From NCBI GenBank assembly GCA_014529385.2, contig CM043964.1, forward strand, positions 3,555,997 to 3,619,996: DNA of 64,000 nucleotides. The letters are read 5' to 3'. Every line of letters starts with the position of its first letter. Within the stretch, counting starts at the first letter, position 1. The translations under genes and the position numbers were made by a program. The stretch is from Adiantum capillus-veneris. Lineage: Eukaryota; Streptophyta; Polypodiopsida; Polypodiales; Pteridaceae. The notes beneath the pieces were generated by a model. That model had not been told where the DNA came from and searched no databases. It was given only the letters and a program-made list of their open reading frames with translations. Shown here piece by piece: positions 45,071 through 56,765 of this stretch.

Positions 45071-45100
45071 GGGGGCACCACCTAGCTTTGAGCGGCTAGG
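45071..45100 (-). other. U5 hairpin plus TGGTGCCCCC in D 3' LTR
   Basis: CCTAGC (45081-45086) pairs with GCTAGG (45095-45100). On the minus strand TGGTGCCCCC (45080-45071) follows. Confidence 0.75.
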
Positions 45101-45151
45101 ACGCGGACAATGGTGATTGGAGATAACACAAACTCTACACACAGAGAGAAA

Positions 45152-45216
<65 letters not shown>

Positions 45217-46015
45217 AGAAAGAGAGAGAGAGAGAAAGACGCAAGTGATGAAAACCCTCGGGGTGTGAGGGAAAACTATTTTCATACAATATTTACAGCA
45301 ACCTTATTTCCGGCAAGGTGGCCATCATGGTGATAGAGAGATAGAGGGAGAGATAGTTAGCCTAATAGTGCGTTCTCTAGAGGTGACTCACAAACACGGA
45401 GACTTTGCTAGCATGAGCGTGTGTGTGGCGACCATTGGATTCAAGGTGTAGACATAGCTTCTACAAATTCCCAAAATTGCTACACTAAATCCCCTCTCTT
45501 GTGATGCAAGTGTTGCCAATCCCCCCCACCAAAATGCTACCAAGTGTTGAACTCTGATGAAATTGCCGCCCCCCTTGATAGTGACCTCTCAGTGCCTTTT
45601 TATAGGTGCTGGCTGCTTTAGGTTAGGGTAATCTTATTAGATTAAGGGTTCTAATCAGGGGAGACAAAGCAAGGCGGTGGCTCCTAGATAGTTGGCCCTT
45701 GCTTTGTCTTGGGGAATATTATAAAGGAAAACTCCTAGGTGGGCCTTTGTGGCCATCACCTAGAGAGAGGTGGTAATTTACAAATTGGGATTTTTTACAA
45801 GATTTGGTTTAAAACTGGGAAAGATGATGACAACCTACGGATTTTATTGAAGAGGTTGTCGTGGATGAGATGCCGATGAATGGCGGCCTTAGTTGGTGCA
45901 TCAACGTATCGCCTTCGTCATTTTCGGGGTCGGCCAGGGCATGCCTTTGGCGTCTTTTCTTGTTTCGCTGTTAGCGCCGTGAGACTTAACCTCTTCTTCT
46001 TTTTGTTGATGACGT

Positions 46016-47158
46016 TGTCATGAGTTTTTTGGAGCAAGGGATTGCGCATATGTACATATACATGCATGATGCATCAAATAAATAATTGCCCATTTTTCAG
46101 AGCTAGGTGGTTACGTGGGGCCCACATGTGTACAGGTAGGACAGGGTGTACATAGTGCATCGATTTTCACTATTACCAGTACCACTGTGTTTTTTCTACA
46201 ATGAGGAGTTGGTAGCGCGTAAAACTTCTTGAGGAAGCTATCCGCGGGCCGACGACATGAGGTACGCAGGTGCGTCAGATGGCATCGAGTGGCGTCAGGA
46301 GGTCCAACGGGGTCAATACTTGCACGCGGAGAAGTATGGACACGACGTGGGTGTTTTCTTGTGATACTTATGTAGAAAGGTCATCATGAGGACCAATTTT
46401 TGGGACCACTTCACGTGGTTGCGGGATGCATTATTTGGAAAAACTGAGTGCCAGGTGTGCGGATGATGCAAAAAAGGTGACAACTATGCACTGCGAGGTC
46501 AGTTTTTGGCCTGTTCGGGGTCCGTTTGAGGTCATCTAAAAGGCCACGGGTGCCCAACTAATAAAGCTAAGTGTGGGAACTGAAAAAACTGAGAGAAGAC
46601 CAGAAAAAACGTGGAGAAGAGAGGAGGAACAGCCGCAGGTGTGTTTTTGCTCATTTTGGAGCTTGTTTTGGCCGTAAACTGCTCATCCGATGTCGGATTT
46701 GAGCACTTTGACATTGTAGACTGGGGTTTTTGGGCCGTTCCGGACGCAATGGCGCTGTCCATTTTTCCAAATTCTTCACATATCTTTTGTTGTTTTTCTG
46801 TGTAATCTTCTCCGGTGAGTGAAGCCTCTGCTTAACTTTGTGGTTGTATCTGGTGTATTTCCTCAATACTGTGTAACCTATTTGTCCCATTGGTGTTGGG
46901 CTGAGCTTCATTGAGTCTAAACAATAAAAATTTGCCTCCTTTGAGCTGTTTTGAGAGTGTGTGTGTGAGTGTGTGTATGTGAGTGGTGAGTGGGCAAGTG
47001 GGAAATCACTCTCTTCTCACTCCTTGTGTGTGTTTCCTGTCTCGGCCAAGCGGGTTGTGTAAGCCGAGTGGTGCCCCATAGTGTGTGTGTGTGTATCATT
47101 CCAAGAGTGTGTGTCGAGTCATTATAGAGGCGTTCTGTGTGTTTCCATCCCGCACACA
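46016..47158 (+). repeat. B 5' LTR
   Basis: TGTCATGAG...CGCACACA, 1143 bp. The U5 hairpin CTCGGC (47041-47046)/GCCGAG (47063-47068) is followed by TGGTGCCCC (47069-47077). The primer site follows the LTR in the same sequence and spacing as in A. Confidence 0.92.
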
Positions 47159-47884
47159 TTCTTTTGGCGCCCCCACGGAGGATCTTCTTCGAGTACCTTC
47201 TGCTTCGAGCTTCAAGCTTCGAGATTCGAGGCTACAGGTTACAGGTTACAGGTTACAGGGACAGGTACAGGTGATTCACACAGGTACAGGTACCTGGAGT
47301 ACAGTGATATACTAGCAGTGATGTCACTTGCAGTTGTTGTGGGTATGTAGCACTTGGCGCCTATTTGAGCGCATTGTCCGCTGGATTGTACGTTACTTGT
47401 GGAAACTTCCATTATACGCATTTGTGGAGCCATACTTGGTTGTATTTGGCAGTCCCAGCCATTTCTGAGACTTGGTCTGGAAGATAGTCATTTCTGAGAC
47501 TTGACTATACGCGATTTGCATTAGCCTTCGTGTGAGGGTCGATAGCGTGAGGTTTTTATTGAGCTGGAGGATTCTCAAATGTGGAGATCCTTTCGGTGAT
47601 ACAGGTAGCTGGAGCACCCTTTTTGTGACCTCGCCATAGGCTATGTACTAGTGAATCCTACTTGATGCTCGAGTTCTATTGTTGACAGTTTATGCATACA
47701 TATACAGTCTATATTTTGGGTTCCTACTGCTCTATTTCTGGGGAAACTCTGCCAAAATTTTTCCAAGTTATGATGGCTGGTTTTTTGGTCTTTTGAGCCA
47801 TTTATGCTGTTATGCTGCTGAAATTTTGGCAAAATCAGAGGTTAAGTCAGGTGTGCCTTCTTGGGAGCTTCATGGTTGGCTTTA

Positions 47885-48103
47885 ATGGATGATCAAAATG
47901 GCCCTCAATTCACTCCATTTCATTTAACTCAAAGAATCCATATAAATGTTCATGTGTCCAAGAAGATTTTTTTCCAGCAGCGCATAGTCTTTATGTTCGG
48001 GCCAAGAAGATTACGAGAGATCTTGGAATGTCCTTTGCCTGTTGTAATTCCGATGATCAACTATGAAAACTCATTTGATGTGCATGTGTTTGTCCTTATC
48101 TAA
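47885..48103 (+). CDS. Conserved leader ORF of B, 72 aa
   Basis: It is in the same place and the same length as the A leader ORF (21567-21785). Of 13 base differences 11 are silent; the two replacements are Gln to His and Arg to Lys in the middle of the protein. It is intact even though gag-pol of B is frameshifted. No known domain was recognised. Confidence 0.78.
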   Translation: MDDQNGPQFTPFHLTQRIHINVHVSKKIFFQQRIVFMFGPRRLREILECPLPVVIPMINYENSFDVHVFVLI

Positions 48104-48205
48104 AGTTGAGCTCCATTGAAGTTTCTGGGGATTGGGTAGTCAAAAGTTTTGGGTTCTTGCACGTGTGTTCAAAGGGGTTCTCAAAGCATTGTAACTTGGG
48201 TAGCC

Positions 48206-51200
48206 ATGGCTTTCTCTTATCCGGAGTTTCATGGAAGAAGTGATGAAGATGTGGAATATTTTTTGGAAAAGATGGAGGTTGCCTGCATTAGCAACAAGAT
48301 TCATGACCCTGCGCAGATGTTACGTCTTCTCCAAATTTGTTTGAAGAGTGATGCACGAGTCTGGTCCAAAACATTTGAAGAGGAGTTGCGTGCAGCGGAT
48401 CCACCTGTAAGATTGAGTTGGGACAATCCAAGGCATGGGTTGGAAGTGGAGTTTGTGAAGATAGAAGATCCTGACAAAGTGTGGCAAGAAGTACAAGGTT
48501 TGGTGCAAAAGGAAGGTGAACCAGTAGATGCGTACATATGTAAGTTCTCATTGGCATGGGAGCGGATGTGTAAGGCCTTAGCACCACAGGTACCCCCGCC
48601 TGACATGATGAAGAAGGACAGGTTCTTGGCTGGTCTTTGGGAGAATATACGTTGGAGAGTGGAGCTAAAGAAGCCTAGGACATATGAAGATGCACTAGAG
48701 GTAGCAAGGAACAAAGAGTGGAAGTTGAGAAAAATGAGCCAATTAGGGGTGGAGTCTTTGCCCATGAGGTCTGAATTTCAGCTTATAGAGTCTTTACAAG
48801 GTCGCATGTCAGGGGTTCATCATGAACAAGTGGTTCCTGCTACTACTCAGGTTATGACAACAGTGGTCACTACATCGGTGCAAGATGATGGGCTAAGGCA
48901 AGACATGAGGCAAGTGGTAGATTTGATGAAGAATCTCAGCCTAAACATGCTAGGTCAAGTGGGAAATAATCGAGGTCGAGGGAGGTTTGCAAATCAGCCA
49001 GGAGGTGAAGAAAGGCCTAGGAATGGTGTTGGACAAAGCAATGGTAGGTTTTGGAGGCAGACGCCCACATGTTATAATTGTGGAGAGTTGGGTCACATCA
49101 GCCCGCAATGTGATAAGCCACCAAGGATGGGGGGAGACATGTATCCATTGCCAAGACAGGTGCTAACTAGGTCAAATGATTATGGCATCGAAATTAAGGG
49201 AGATGAAGGAACCAGTGGACTGACCCAGGAGGAAAAGGGAAAGACAAAAGTGCTAAGTGTAGTCACCTTGGAGAAGGCATCAAAGCTAGAGGATACATTA
49301 GTGATGCCTATTGGGAAAAGGACCATAGAGGATAAGGAAGGAAGAAGTGCCCCAGGTCCTAGTAGGAAGAAAGGAAAGAGCCATGAAGGCGAGGATGTCA
49401 AGGCCAAGAGGAAAAGGAGAGCTCGTCGAAAGTTTCATGTTTCAGATTTTCCACTAGGGGATGGGCAATTAAGCTATGACTTAAAGGAGGATCTGACAAG
49501 CAGGAAGGCAGATGTTACTTTTGGGCAGCTCATAGAGATGGTTCCTAAACTAAAGCGACAATGGAAGAGGATGGTTAACCCAATGGAGAAAGAGCCAGAG
49601 AGAGGTTCAGTGAAGGTGTTGGCAATGGATGAGCTACCAGACATTTGTCCAATCGTAGATGTGTGGCATAAAAGGAAAAATCTGGGACAAGGTTATGTTG
49701 ATGGCGGAGCCCAAATATGTGTCATAACACACTCATGCGTTGAGAAGATGGGTCTCACAGTGGCTGGGGTGTCAGGTTTTTGGATCAGATTGGCAAACCA
49801 TCAAAAAGTAAAATGCTTGGGTGTTGTAAAGAGCTTAGAAGTGGAGGCATATGATGCAAAGGCAGTGGTTGATTTTCATGTGATGCCAGCAGGGTTGGGA
49901 GCATATCCTATTATACTCGGCAGACCATGGTTACGAGCAGTGGAAGCTGTTCAAGATTGGCGACATGGTACGATTAGCCTCTATGGAAAGACAGGTACCA
50001 AGAAGCTTTATAATATGGACACAAGGAAACAATTAGAGGAGCTTTATGAAGATGAGGATGAGTCTAGTGATGAAGACTCTTCCACGGTGACAGATGAGGA
50101 TAGTGATAGCACTACCAACAGTGATGAGGATGCTGATGTTGCATTTCTTTTGATGGACAAAGAAATCCAGGAGTTTGGTTTAGTTGCATTTGCGAATGAG
50201 GTTGAAGATGAAAGTGAAGGGCCTTATGAAGTGATTGAAGGGCTGATGCAAACCAAGGTTGAGTTGTCAAAGAAGCAGGAATTGATGACACAAATGATCA
50301 GTGGAGACCTCTTAGCTATGGAGAAGGATATATATTTGCACATGCTGGCTAGTTTTCCTTATTTGTTCATTACTTCATATGAAGAGATGAGAGGGTTCAA
50401 GGGTGAAGAGATGCATATAGAGCTGAAAGAAGGTGCTAAGCCAGTGCGGAAAAGGCTAAGAAGGATGGGTCAAGAGCAAAGGGAAGCCTTGCGAGAAGAG
50501 GTGGACAAGTTGTTGAGGGCAGGGTTCATTGTCCCTGTGGAGACCACAGAATGGGTGAGTCCAGTTGTAGTGAGTCCAAAGAAGGATGGGAAGTGGAGAA
50601 TTTGTGTAGATTTTAAACCCTTAAACGCAGCCACTAAGAAGAACCCATATCCTCTTCCATTCATCGATCAGATCTTGGATTCAGTGGCAGGTTATGAGAG
50701 GTACAGTGTGTGTGATTGTTTTTCAGGCTATTTTCAATTGAAGATTGCTCTTAAAGACCGCACAAAGACCACTTTTATTACGCCATGGGGCTGCTATTGC
50801 TACACAGTATTGCCATTTGGGTTGTCAAATGGACCTTCCTTCTATCAAGAGAGAGCAAATTGGGTGTTGGAACCATTCATTGGTAGTTGTGTTAAAGCTT
50901 TTATGGATGACTTCTGTGTTTATAGCAGTAGGGCTGAACACCATGAGAAGATGCAGATAGTATTGGCTCGATATGATGAATATGGAGGACAACTAAATCC
51001 AAAGAAATGTCATCTAGCACAACCAAGGGTGAAGTTATTGGGCCATATGGTGTCAGAAAATGGCATTGAGGCTGATCCAGAAAAGGTTAAGTCTATTATT
51101 CTTCTTCCATCACCTACGAGTACGAAGCAATTGGCAACTTTTATACACAAAGTGAAGTACATGGCACGGTTTATTCCATTGTCTTCGCAGCTTCTTTATC

Positions 51201-53318
51201 CATTACAGCAAGTGGTAAAGCATGATCCATTGCAATGGGATGACAAGTGTGAAGAAGTGTTTCAAGAGGTGAAAGAGGTGTTAGGGGGGTTGTCAGCCAT
51301 GCAGACTCCTGATTGGGAGAAAGTGTTTTATGTAAATCCATCAGTAGGGGATGATGCCATTGGAGCCATGCTATTGCAAAAGGGGAAGGGCAGCCATTAT
51401 CTGAGGCCAGTGTATTGTGCAAGCCGAGTGAAGTTGGTAGCGGAGAGAAAGTTCTCTGAAGTAGAGCTAGTGATGGCCAGTGTAATATTTGCTCGTCGAC
51501 GATTTCGTCATTACTTGCTACCACGGCCTTTTGTTTTCTTGACGAGTTATGCTTTTTTGCCTCAGTTAATTAATGGCACTAACATGTCAAATGTGGTGAA
51601 GAAATGGGTAATTGAGTTGCAAGAGTTTGAGTTCTCTTTCCTAGTGGAAGACAATACAAGGGCTACTCTAGCTGATTTGTTGACCTACAAGGAGAATCCC
51701 CTTCTTGTTAAGGAAGAAGTGGTGAGAAAGGTAGTTGAAGAAGTGCCACAGATCAGCGATGCACATATTTTGTTCTTTGATGGCTCATACAGAAAGAGCC
51801 ATGATGCCGCTTCAGGGGGTATAGCACTTTATGATCCAGAGGGGAAGCTAGTATGCAAGAGAAGGTTCAAATTGGATGCGCATAGTAACAATGAGGCTGA
51901 ATATGCTACATTGGAAGCTAGACTACACATTTGTTTGAAGCATAGGGTTAGAAGGTTGAGCATAAAAGGTGATGCCTTGTTAGTGGTGAAGCAAGTGCTG
52001 GGTGTGTGGAAGAGCAAGAACAGCTCATTGAAGGAAATGTGTTTCAGAATTAAAGGCTTGTTAAAAAAGTTTGAAGCATGGAGCATCAGACACATTGAAC
52101 GTGCTCTAAATGGAGAGGCACATGAAGCAGCTCAAGGCATGATTGGGGATCTATTTGTGTTGAGGACCACTTTACCTCTTTATCATGGCCGGGAAAGTTT
52201 GGCTCAAGAAGAGGAGTTTTTGCTAACAGGAATCATTCCAAAGGAGATTCAGAAGTCTAAGAAGTATGGCTTTGTGCGTAGAGCATACAGGTACAAATTG
52301 ATTGGTGATGTCTTATACATGAAAGGGGCTGATCTCGTGTTGAGACGTGTACCTTGGCGGGAGGAGCTTTACAGAGTGTTGGAAGAGAATCATGAAGGCG
52401 CATGTGGTGGCCATTTTGCTCTAAAGATCAACTTGCATAAGATTTTGCAAGAGGGGTATGTATGGCCTAGTTTGCACAAGGATGTTCACCATTGGTGTAG
52501 GTCTTGCAATAGGTGTCAAGCATTTGGGAAGAGAGTGTTGAAGCCAGAGCTACGAAAAACCATTATGGCGTTTGATGTGTTTGAAAAGTGGGGGATTGAT
52601 GCAATAGGCCTGTTACCTATCACAAGCAGGGGCAAAAGCTATATTTTGACTGCAGTGGACTATCTCTCTAGATGGGCAGAGGCTATAGCAGTAAAACAGA
52701 TCACTGCAAAGGATGTGGCAAAATTTGTGTATGATGAAATATGTTGCAAGTTTGGGGTGCCATTAGAGATACTTTCAGATAAGGGGCCAGGATTTAGAGC
52801 TAAACTGCTAGACTTCTTATGCACAAAGATGAAGATTAGGCACCAGCATACCACTCCTTATTACCCACAGTGTAATGGCTTAAATGAAAGATTCAATGGT
52901 GAGTTGGTACAAATTCTTTCTAAAGTGACAGAGCACCAAGGAAGAATTGGGATTTGGAATTGCCTAGTGCATTATGGGCTTACTGTACTTCGGTGAAGAT
53001 AGGTACAGGTTTTACTCCATTTCATTTGGTGTATGGAAAGGAAGCACTATTGCCTGTGGGGTAGAGTTGCCTGCGGTCAAGATGTTAGAGAAGTTGCTTG
53101 GGCCGCCTAGTGATGCATTCAAAGAGAGGCTCTTGCAGTTACAAGAGGTCCAGTTGGATAGGATGAGCGCATTGGAGCATTATGGGCAGATGCAGGATAA
53201 GGCTTTGGCAAAGATAAATGAAAAGGTCAAAAGTAAGGGTATCAAGAAACATGACTTGGTTTTGCGCTACAACAGTAAGCTGGACAACACCTTCCGAAAG
53301 AAGTTTCAAATTAAGTGG
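48206..53318 (+). pseudogene. gag-pol: B gag-pol, frameshifted and interrupted
   Basis: The ATG is at 48206, as in A. The gag, CCHC knuckle (CYNCGELGHISPQC), protease (VDGGAQICVIT), RT with FMDDF, degenerate RNase H, archaeal-type RNase H and integrase core (LSDKGPGF, NGLNERFN) are all readable. A one-base deletion at about 52943 (GGAAAG to GGAAG) shifts the frame after the integrase Glu, and the ORF ends at 52996. A second one-base deletion lies at about 53059. The integrase C-terminus is then split by F at 53319 and resumes at 54269. Confidence 0.92.
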
Positions 53319-54264
53319 TGATAGCCATTTTTCGGCTCTCTGTAATTGCCATAGTGAGTTATCTCACCCTATCAAATCACTCAAACACTGTGGTTACCCT
53401 CACCCTTTCACTGTATATAGGTGTGTGTGAGTTAGGGGACTTTTCCCATATCTCCTTACTGAAATAAAAAAAACCCTCAATTAGCTAGTCATTGGGCTAG
53501 TTGAGCCAAAAAAATATAAAATATAAAAAATATAAGTATATTATGGCCCATGCGTGTGTAAATATTTCTTTGTATATAGGGCCTAAATAAAAGATTTTTT
53601 CATAATTATTTTGGTATTTATTTAAATATTTCTACCTAGGTGTGTGTTATTTATGCTCTGTACATTGCCTCACCATTACCACAATTTTTCTTACCATTTT
53701 TCATACTCTTTATTCCATATAGAAATATTTTCATGTACAATAATGATGTGTAAGTGTCTTGGTGTTCTATTTAAGTTCTTGATAGCTTGTCTCCGGGTAT
53801 TGTTATCAATTTAGCCATAAATCCCACATGCTGTAAGAGGGCAACAGGGTGGAGAGGACTCCCTTGGCCTTAAGACAGTGATTGGGGTGGCTTTTTCTTG
53901 TGATGTGTTGTGGTGTAATTTACTCAGGCTATGTTGAACAAATACTAATCTCACTTTGATTGGTCATGACAGATTTGTAAGAAGGCATTAGTGCAACAAG
54001 CACCCCCTTCCCCCTTCTCTCTCTTTCTTACATATATATATTTGTGTTTGCTTGATCATTAACGATACATTTCAAAGCAGCCTGAGCACTATCTCTCTCT
54101 CTCTCTCTCTCTACGCGTCCTAGTTCGCATCCAAAACTAGGTGGTGCCCCAAATTTTTGTAGGGTTAGGTTGCGGGTTTGTGTGTGTGTTTTGTTTTTTT
54201 TTTTGTGAGCCTAGAAGTGTGCTTAGAGGCCACTCATTCTTGTTGCCCGCCCCGGACCGCTTCA
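53319..54264 (+). mobile_element. F: solo LTR, 946 bp, inside B integrase
   Basis: It starts TGATAGCC and ends CCGCTTCA, flanked by GTGG (53315-53318 and 54265-54268). Its first about 380 and last about 150 bases match the ends of E (reverse orientation), but the cores differ. The same TGATAGCC start is used by the D LTRs. A TC run lies at 54091-54111. A U5 hairpin CCTAGTT (54119-54125)/AACTAGG (54135-54141) is followed by TGGTGCCCC (54142-54150). Confidence 0.87.
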
Positions 54265-54268
54265 GTGG

Positions 54269-54505
54269 GAAGGCCCTTTCAAGGTAGTGGAGTGTTTTCC
54301 AAATGGCACATATCAGCTGGCTAACCAGGATGGTGTTCTACATAAGTCAAGGGTAAATGGATTGCGTCTTAAATTGTATCATGCTAGATTGATGATGGTG
54401 GAGCAAGACGAGTTGTCTGTGGATCAAGCAGTGTTGGTGAGGGATGAGGAGACCTGTGATGCGGCGAGTCTCATATCTCTCTTTGCTGCTACTGATCATG
54501 AATGA
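54269..54505 (+). pseudogene. B gag-pol C-terminal end
   Basis: Resumes the integrase GPF module (GPFKVVECFPNGTYQLANQD) after F and ends at the same stop as A (ATDHE). It has no start of its own. Confidence 0.9.
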
Positions 54506-54533
54506 TCTAGCAGGCTAGGGGATGGGCAAATTA

Positions 54534-55684
54534 TGTCAGGAGTTTTTTGGAGCAAGGGATTGCGCATATGTACATATACATGCATGGTGCATCAAATAAA
54601 GAATTGCCCATTTTTCAGAGCCAGGTGGTTGCGTGGGGCCCACATGTGTACAGGTAGGACAGGGTGTACATAGTGCATCGATTTTCACTATTACCAGTAC
54701 CACTGTTTTTTTTTTTCTACAATAAGGAGGAGTTGGTAGCGCGTAAAACTTCTCGAGGAAGCTATCCGCAGGCCGACGACATGAGGTAAGCAGGTGCGTC
54801 AGATGGCATCGAGTGGCGTCAGGAGGTCGAACGGGGTCAATACTTGCACGCGGAGAAGTATGGACACGACGTGGATGTTTTCTTGTGATACTTATGTAGA
54901 AAGGTCATCATGATGACCACTTTTTGGGACCACTTCACGTGGTTGCGGGATGCATTATTTGGAAAAACTGAGTGCCAGGTGTGCGGATGATGCAAAAAAG
55001 GTGACAACTATGCCCTGCGAGGTCAGTTTTTGGCCTGTTCGGGGTCCGTTTGAGGTCATCTAAAAGGCCACGGGTGCCCAACTAATAAAGCTAAGTGTGG
55101 GAACTGAAAAAACTGAGAGAAGACCAGAAAAAACGTGGAGAAGAGAGGAGGAACAGCCGCAGGTGTGTTTTTGCTCATTTTGGAGCTTGTTTTGGCTGTA
55201 AATTGCTCATCCGAGGTCGGATTTGAGCACTTTGACATTGTAGACTGCGGTTTTTGGGCCGTTTTGGACGCAATGGCGCTGTCCATTTTTCCAAATTCCT
55301 CACAGATTTTTTGCTGTTTTTCTGTGTAATCTTCTCCGGTGAGTGAAGCCTTTGCTTAACTTTGTGGTTGTATCTGGTGTATTTCCTCAATACTGTGTAA
55401 CCTATTTGTCCCATTGGTGTTGGGCTGAGATTCATTGAGTCTAAACAACAGAAATTTGCCTCCTTTGAGCTGTTTTGAGAGTGTGTGTGTGAGTGTGTGT
55501 ATGTGAGTGGTGAGTGGGCAAGTGGGAAATCTCTCTCTTCTCACTCCTTGTGTGTGTTTCCTGTCTCGGCCAGGCGGGTTGTGTAAGCCAAGTGGTGCCC
55601 CATAGTGTGTGTGTGTGTGTATCATTCCAAGAGTGTGTGTCGGGTCATTATAGAGGCGTTCTATGTGTTTCCATCCCGCTCACA
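54534..55684 (+). repeat. B 3' LTR
   Basis: TGTCAGGAG...GCTCACA, 1151 bp, preceded by AGGGGATGGGCAAATTA. The U5 hairpin CTCGGC (55565-55570)/GCCAAG (55587-55592) has one weakened pair, then TGGTGCCCC (55593-55601). Confidence 0.92.
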
Positions 55685-56088
55685 ACGTCAACTCCTTCGA
55701 CTTTATTATTTTCTGGTGTGTGCGTGTATGCGTGCTGTGTTTTTTTTTTGAATATGTGCGTGCATGTGTGGGGTTGTGTATGTATGTGTTTATGTGTTTA
55801 TAGGGGTGTGTGTTCCTGTATAAGTGTGTGGGTGTATATTGCAAGGATGTGTGTGGAGATGGGGGTATAAGTTATATATATATATATATAATTTTATTTT
55901 TGGTGCCTGCTGCGCAGGGAAACAGAGAGAGGGAGAACAAGAATGAGAGAGAGGGAGGGAGCGAGTGTTGGACGAGGGGAGGGGAGAGTGAGGGGTGAGG
56001 TATGGCGGCCCGCCGGTGGAGTATGGACGAGTGAGAGGTAAGAGAGAGGAAATTAAAAAACAAATGTGTAAAAGTGTGTGTGTATAAA

Positions 56089-56094
<6 letters not shown>

Positions 56095-56151
<57 letters not shown>
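56095..56151. repeat. AG microsatellite in D 3' LTR
   Basis: About 28 AG units. The 5' LTR has a homologous array at 61931-61978. TA runs lie at 55874-55890 and 61691-61720 in the two LTRs. Confidence 0.95.
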
Positions 56152-56152
<1 letters not shown>

Positions 56153-56666
56153 TCTTGTCCATGCATGGCAGCCCACCAATGGAATATGATAGTGGCGGTG
56201 TGTTTTTATCCGCCCTTTGGGGCTAGGTGACATAGGAGCAGGGATAAGAGAGAGATGGTGGACTGGCGGAGCCGAGCAGGAGAGAGAGAGAGACCTTTGT
56301 CTTCTGGTGATAATGGAGAGAGGTGTGGCCAAATTGGTGACAGCTCGCCAGTGGTTAAGCATGGAGGGAGTGGTGAATGTTAAAAAAACAACTTTTTATC
56401 ATTTTCCATGGTAATGTGCTCTCCCTTTCTTGGGGTTGGTTCTTGCGGCCGTGGTTTTGAAAACCGGGGCTAATGATGGATAGTGACACGCTATGGCTAG
56501 GGGTGCCTCCAGAGCTGGGCCGTGGTGGGGGCAAGGAAAAGAGAGAGAGAATTGTGCCTCACCGCGATTGACCGGGGAGTTGTCGAGCCCTCCGGTGGTG
56601 TTGTCATGCTATGGGCAGAGGAAAGATAAACCTTTTTTTTTCTTGATTTCCAAAAATCGGCTATCA

Positions 56667-56684
56667 TTAGCCCTCCCCTTTTGG
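56667..56684 (-). other. D polypurine tract
   Basis: The minus strand reads CCAAAAGGGGAGGGCTAA immediately before TGATAGCC of the 3' LTR. Confidence 0.8.
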
Positions 56685-56765
56685 CTAGAGGCATTCATGC
56701 TCTAGCCCTGCCTTTGATTCTTCTTTAGCTGACCTGTAGGATCCGATATCGAGTTGCATACTGAA

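Larger units (their letters stand above)
46016..55684 (+). mobile_element. B: Tat-like retrotransposon, related to A, inactivated
   Basis: The LTRs are 46016-47158 and 54534-55684, with target duplication ACGT (46012-46015 and 55685-55688) inside the D 3' LTR. The interior matches A closely. It is broken by two single-base deletions and by solo LTR F. Its LTRs differ at some 30 positions by eye, so it is clearly older than A. Confidence 0.95.
44982..56666 (-). repeat. D 3' LTR, split by element B
   Basis: The pieces 44982-46015 and 55689-56666 are joined by the ACGT target duplication and match 60498-62502 along their length. The U5 half has a long CA array (45158-45212) where the 5' LTR has an AG array. 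Confidence 0.9.
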
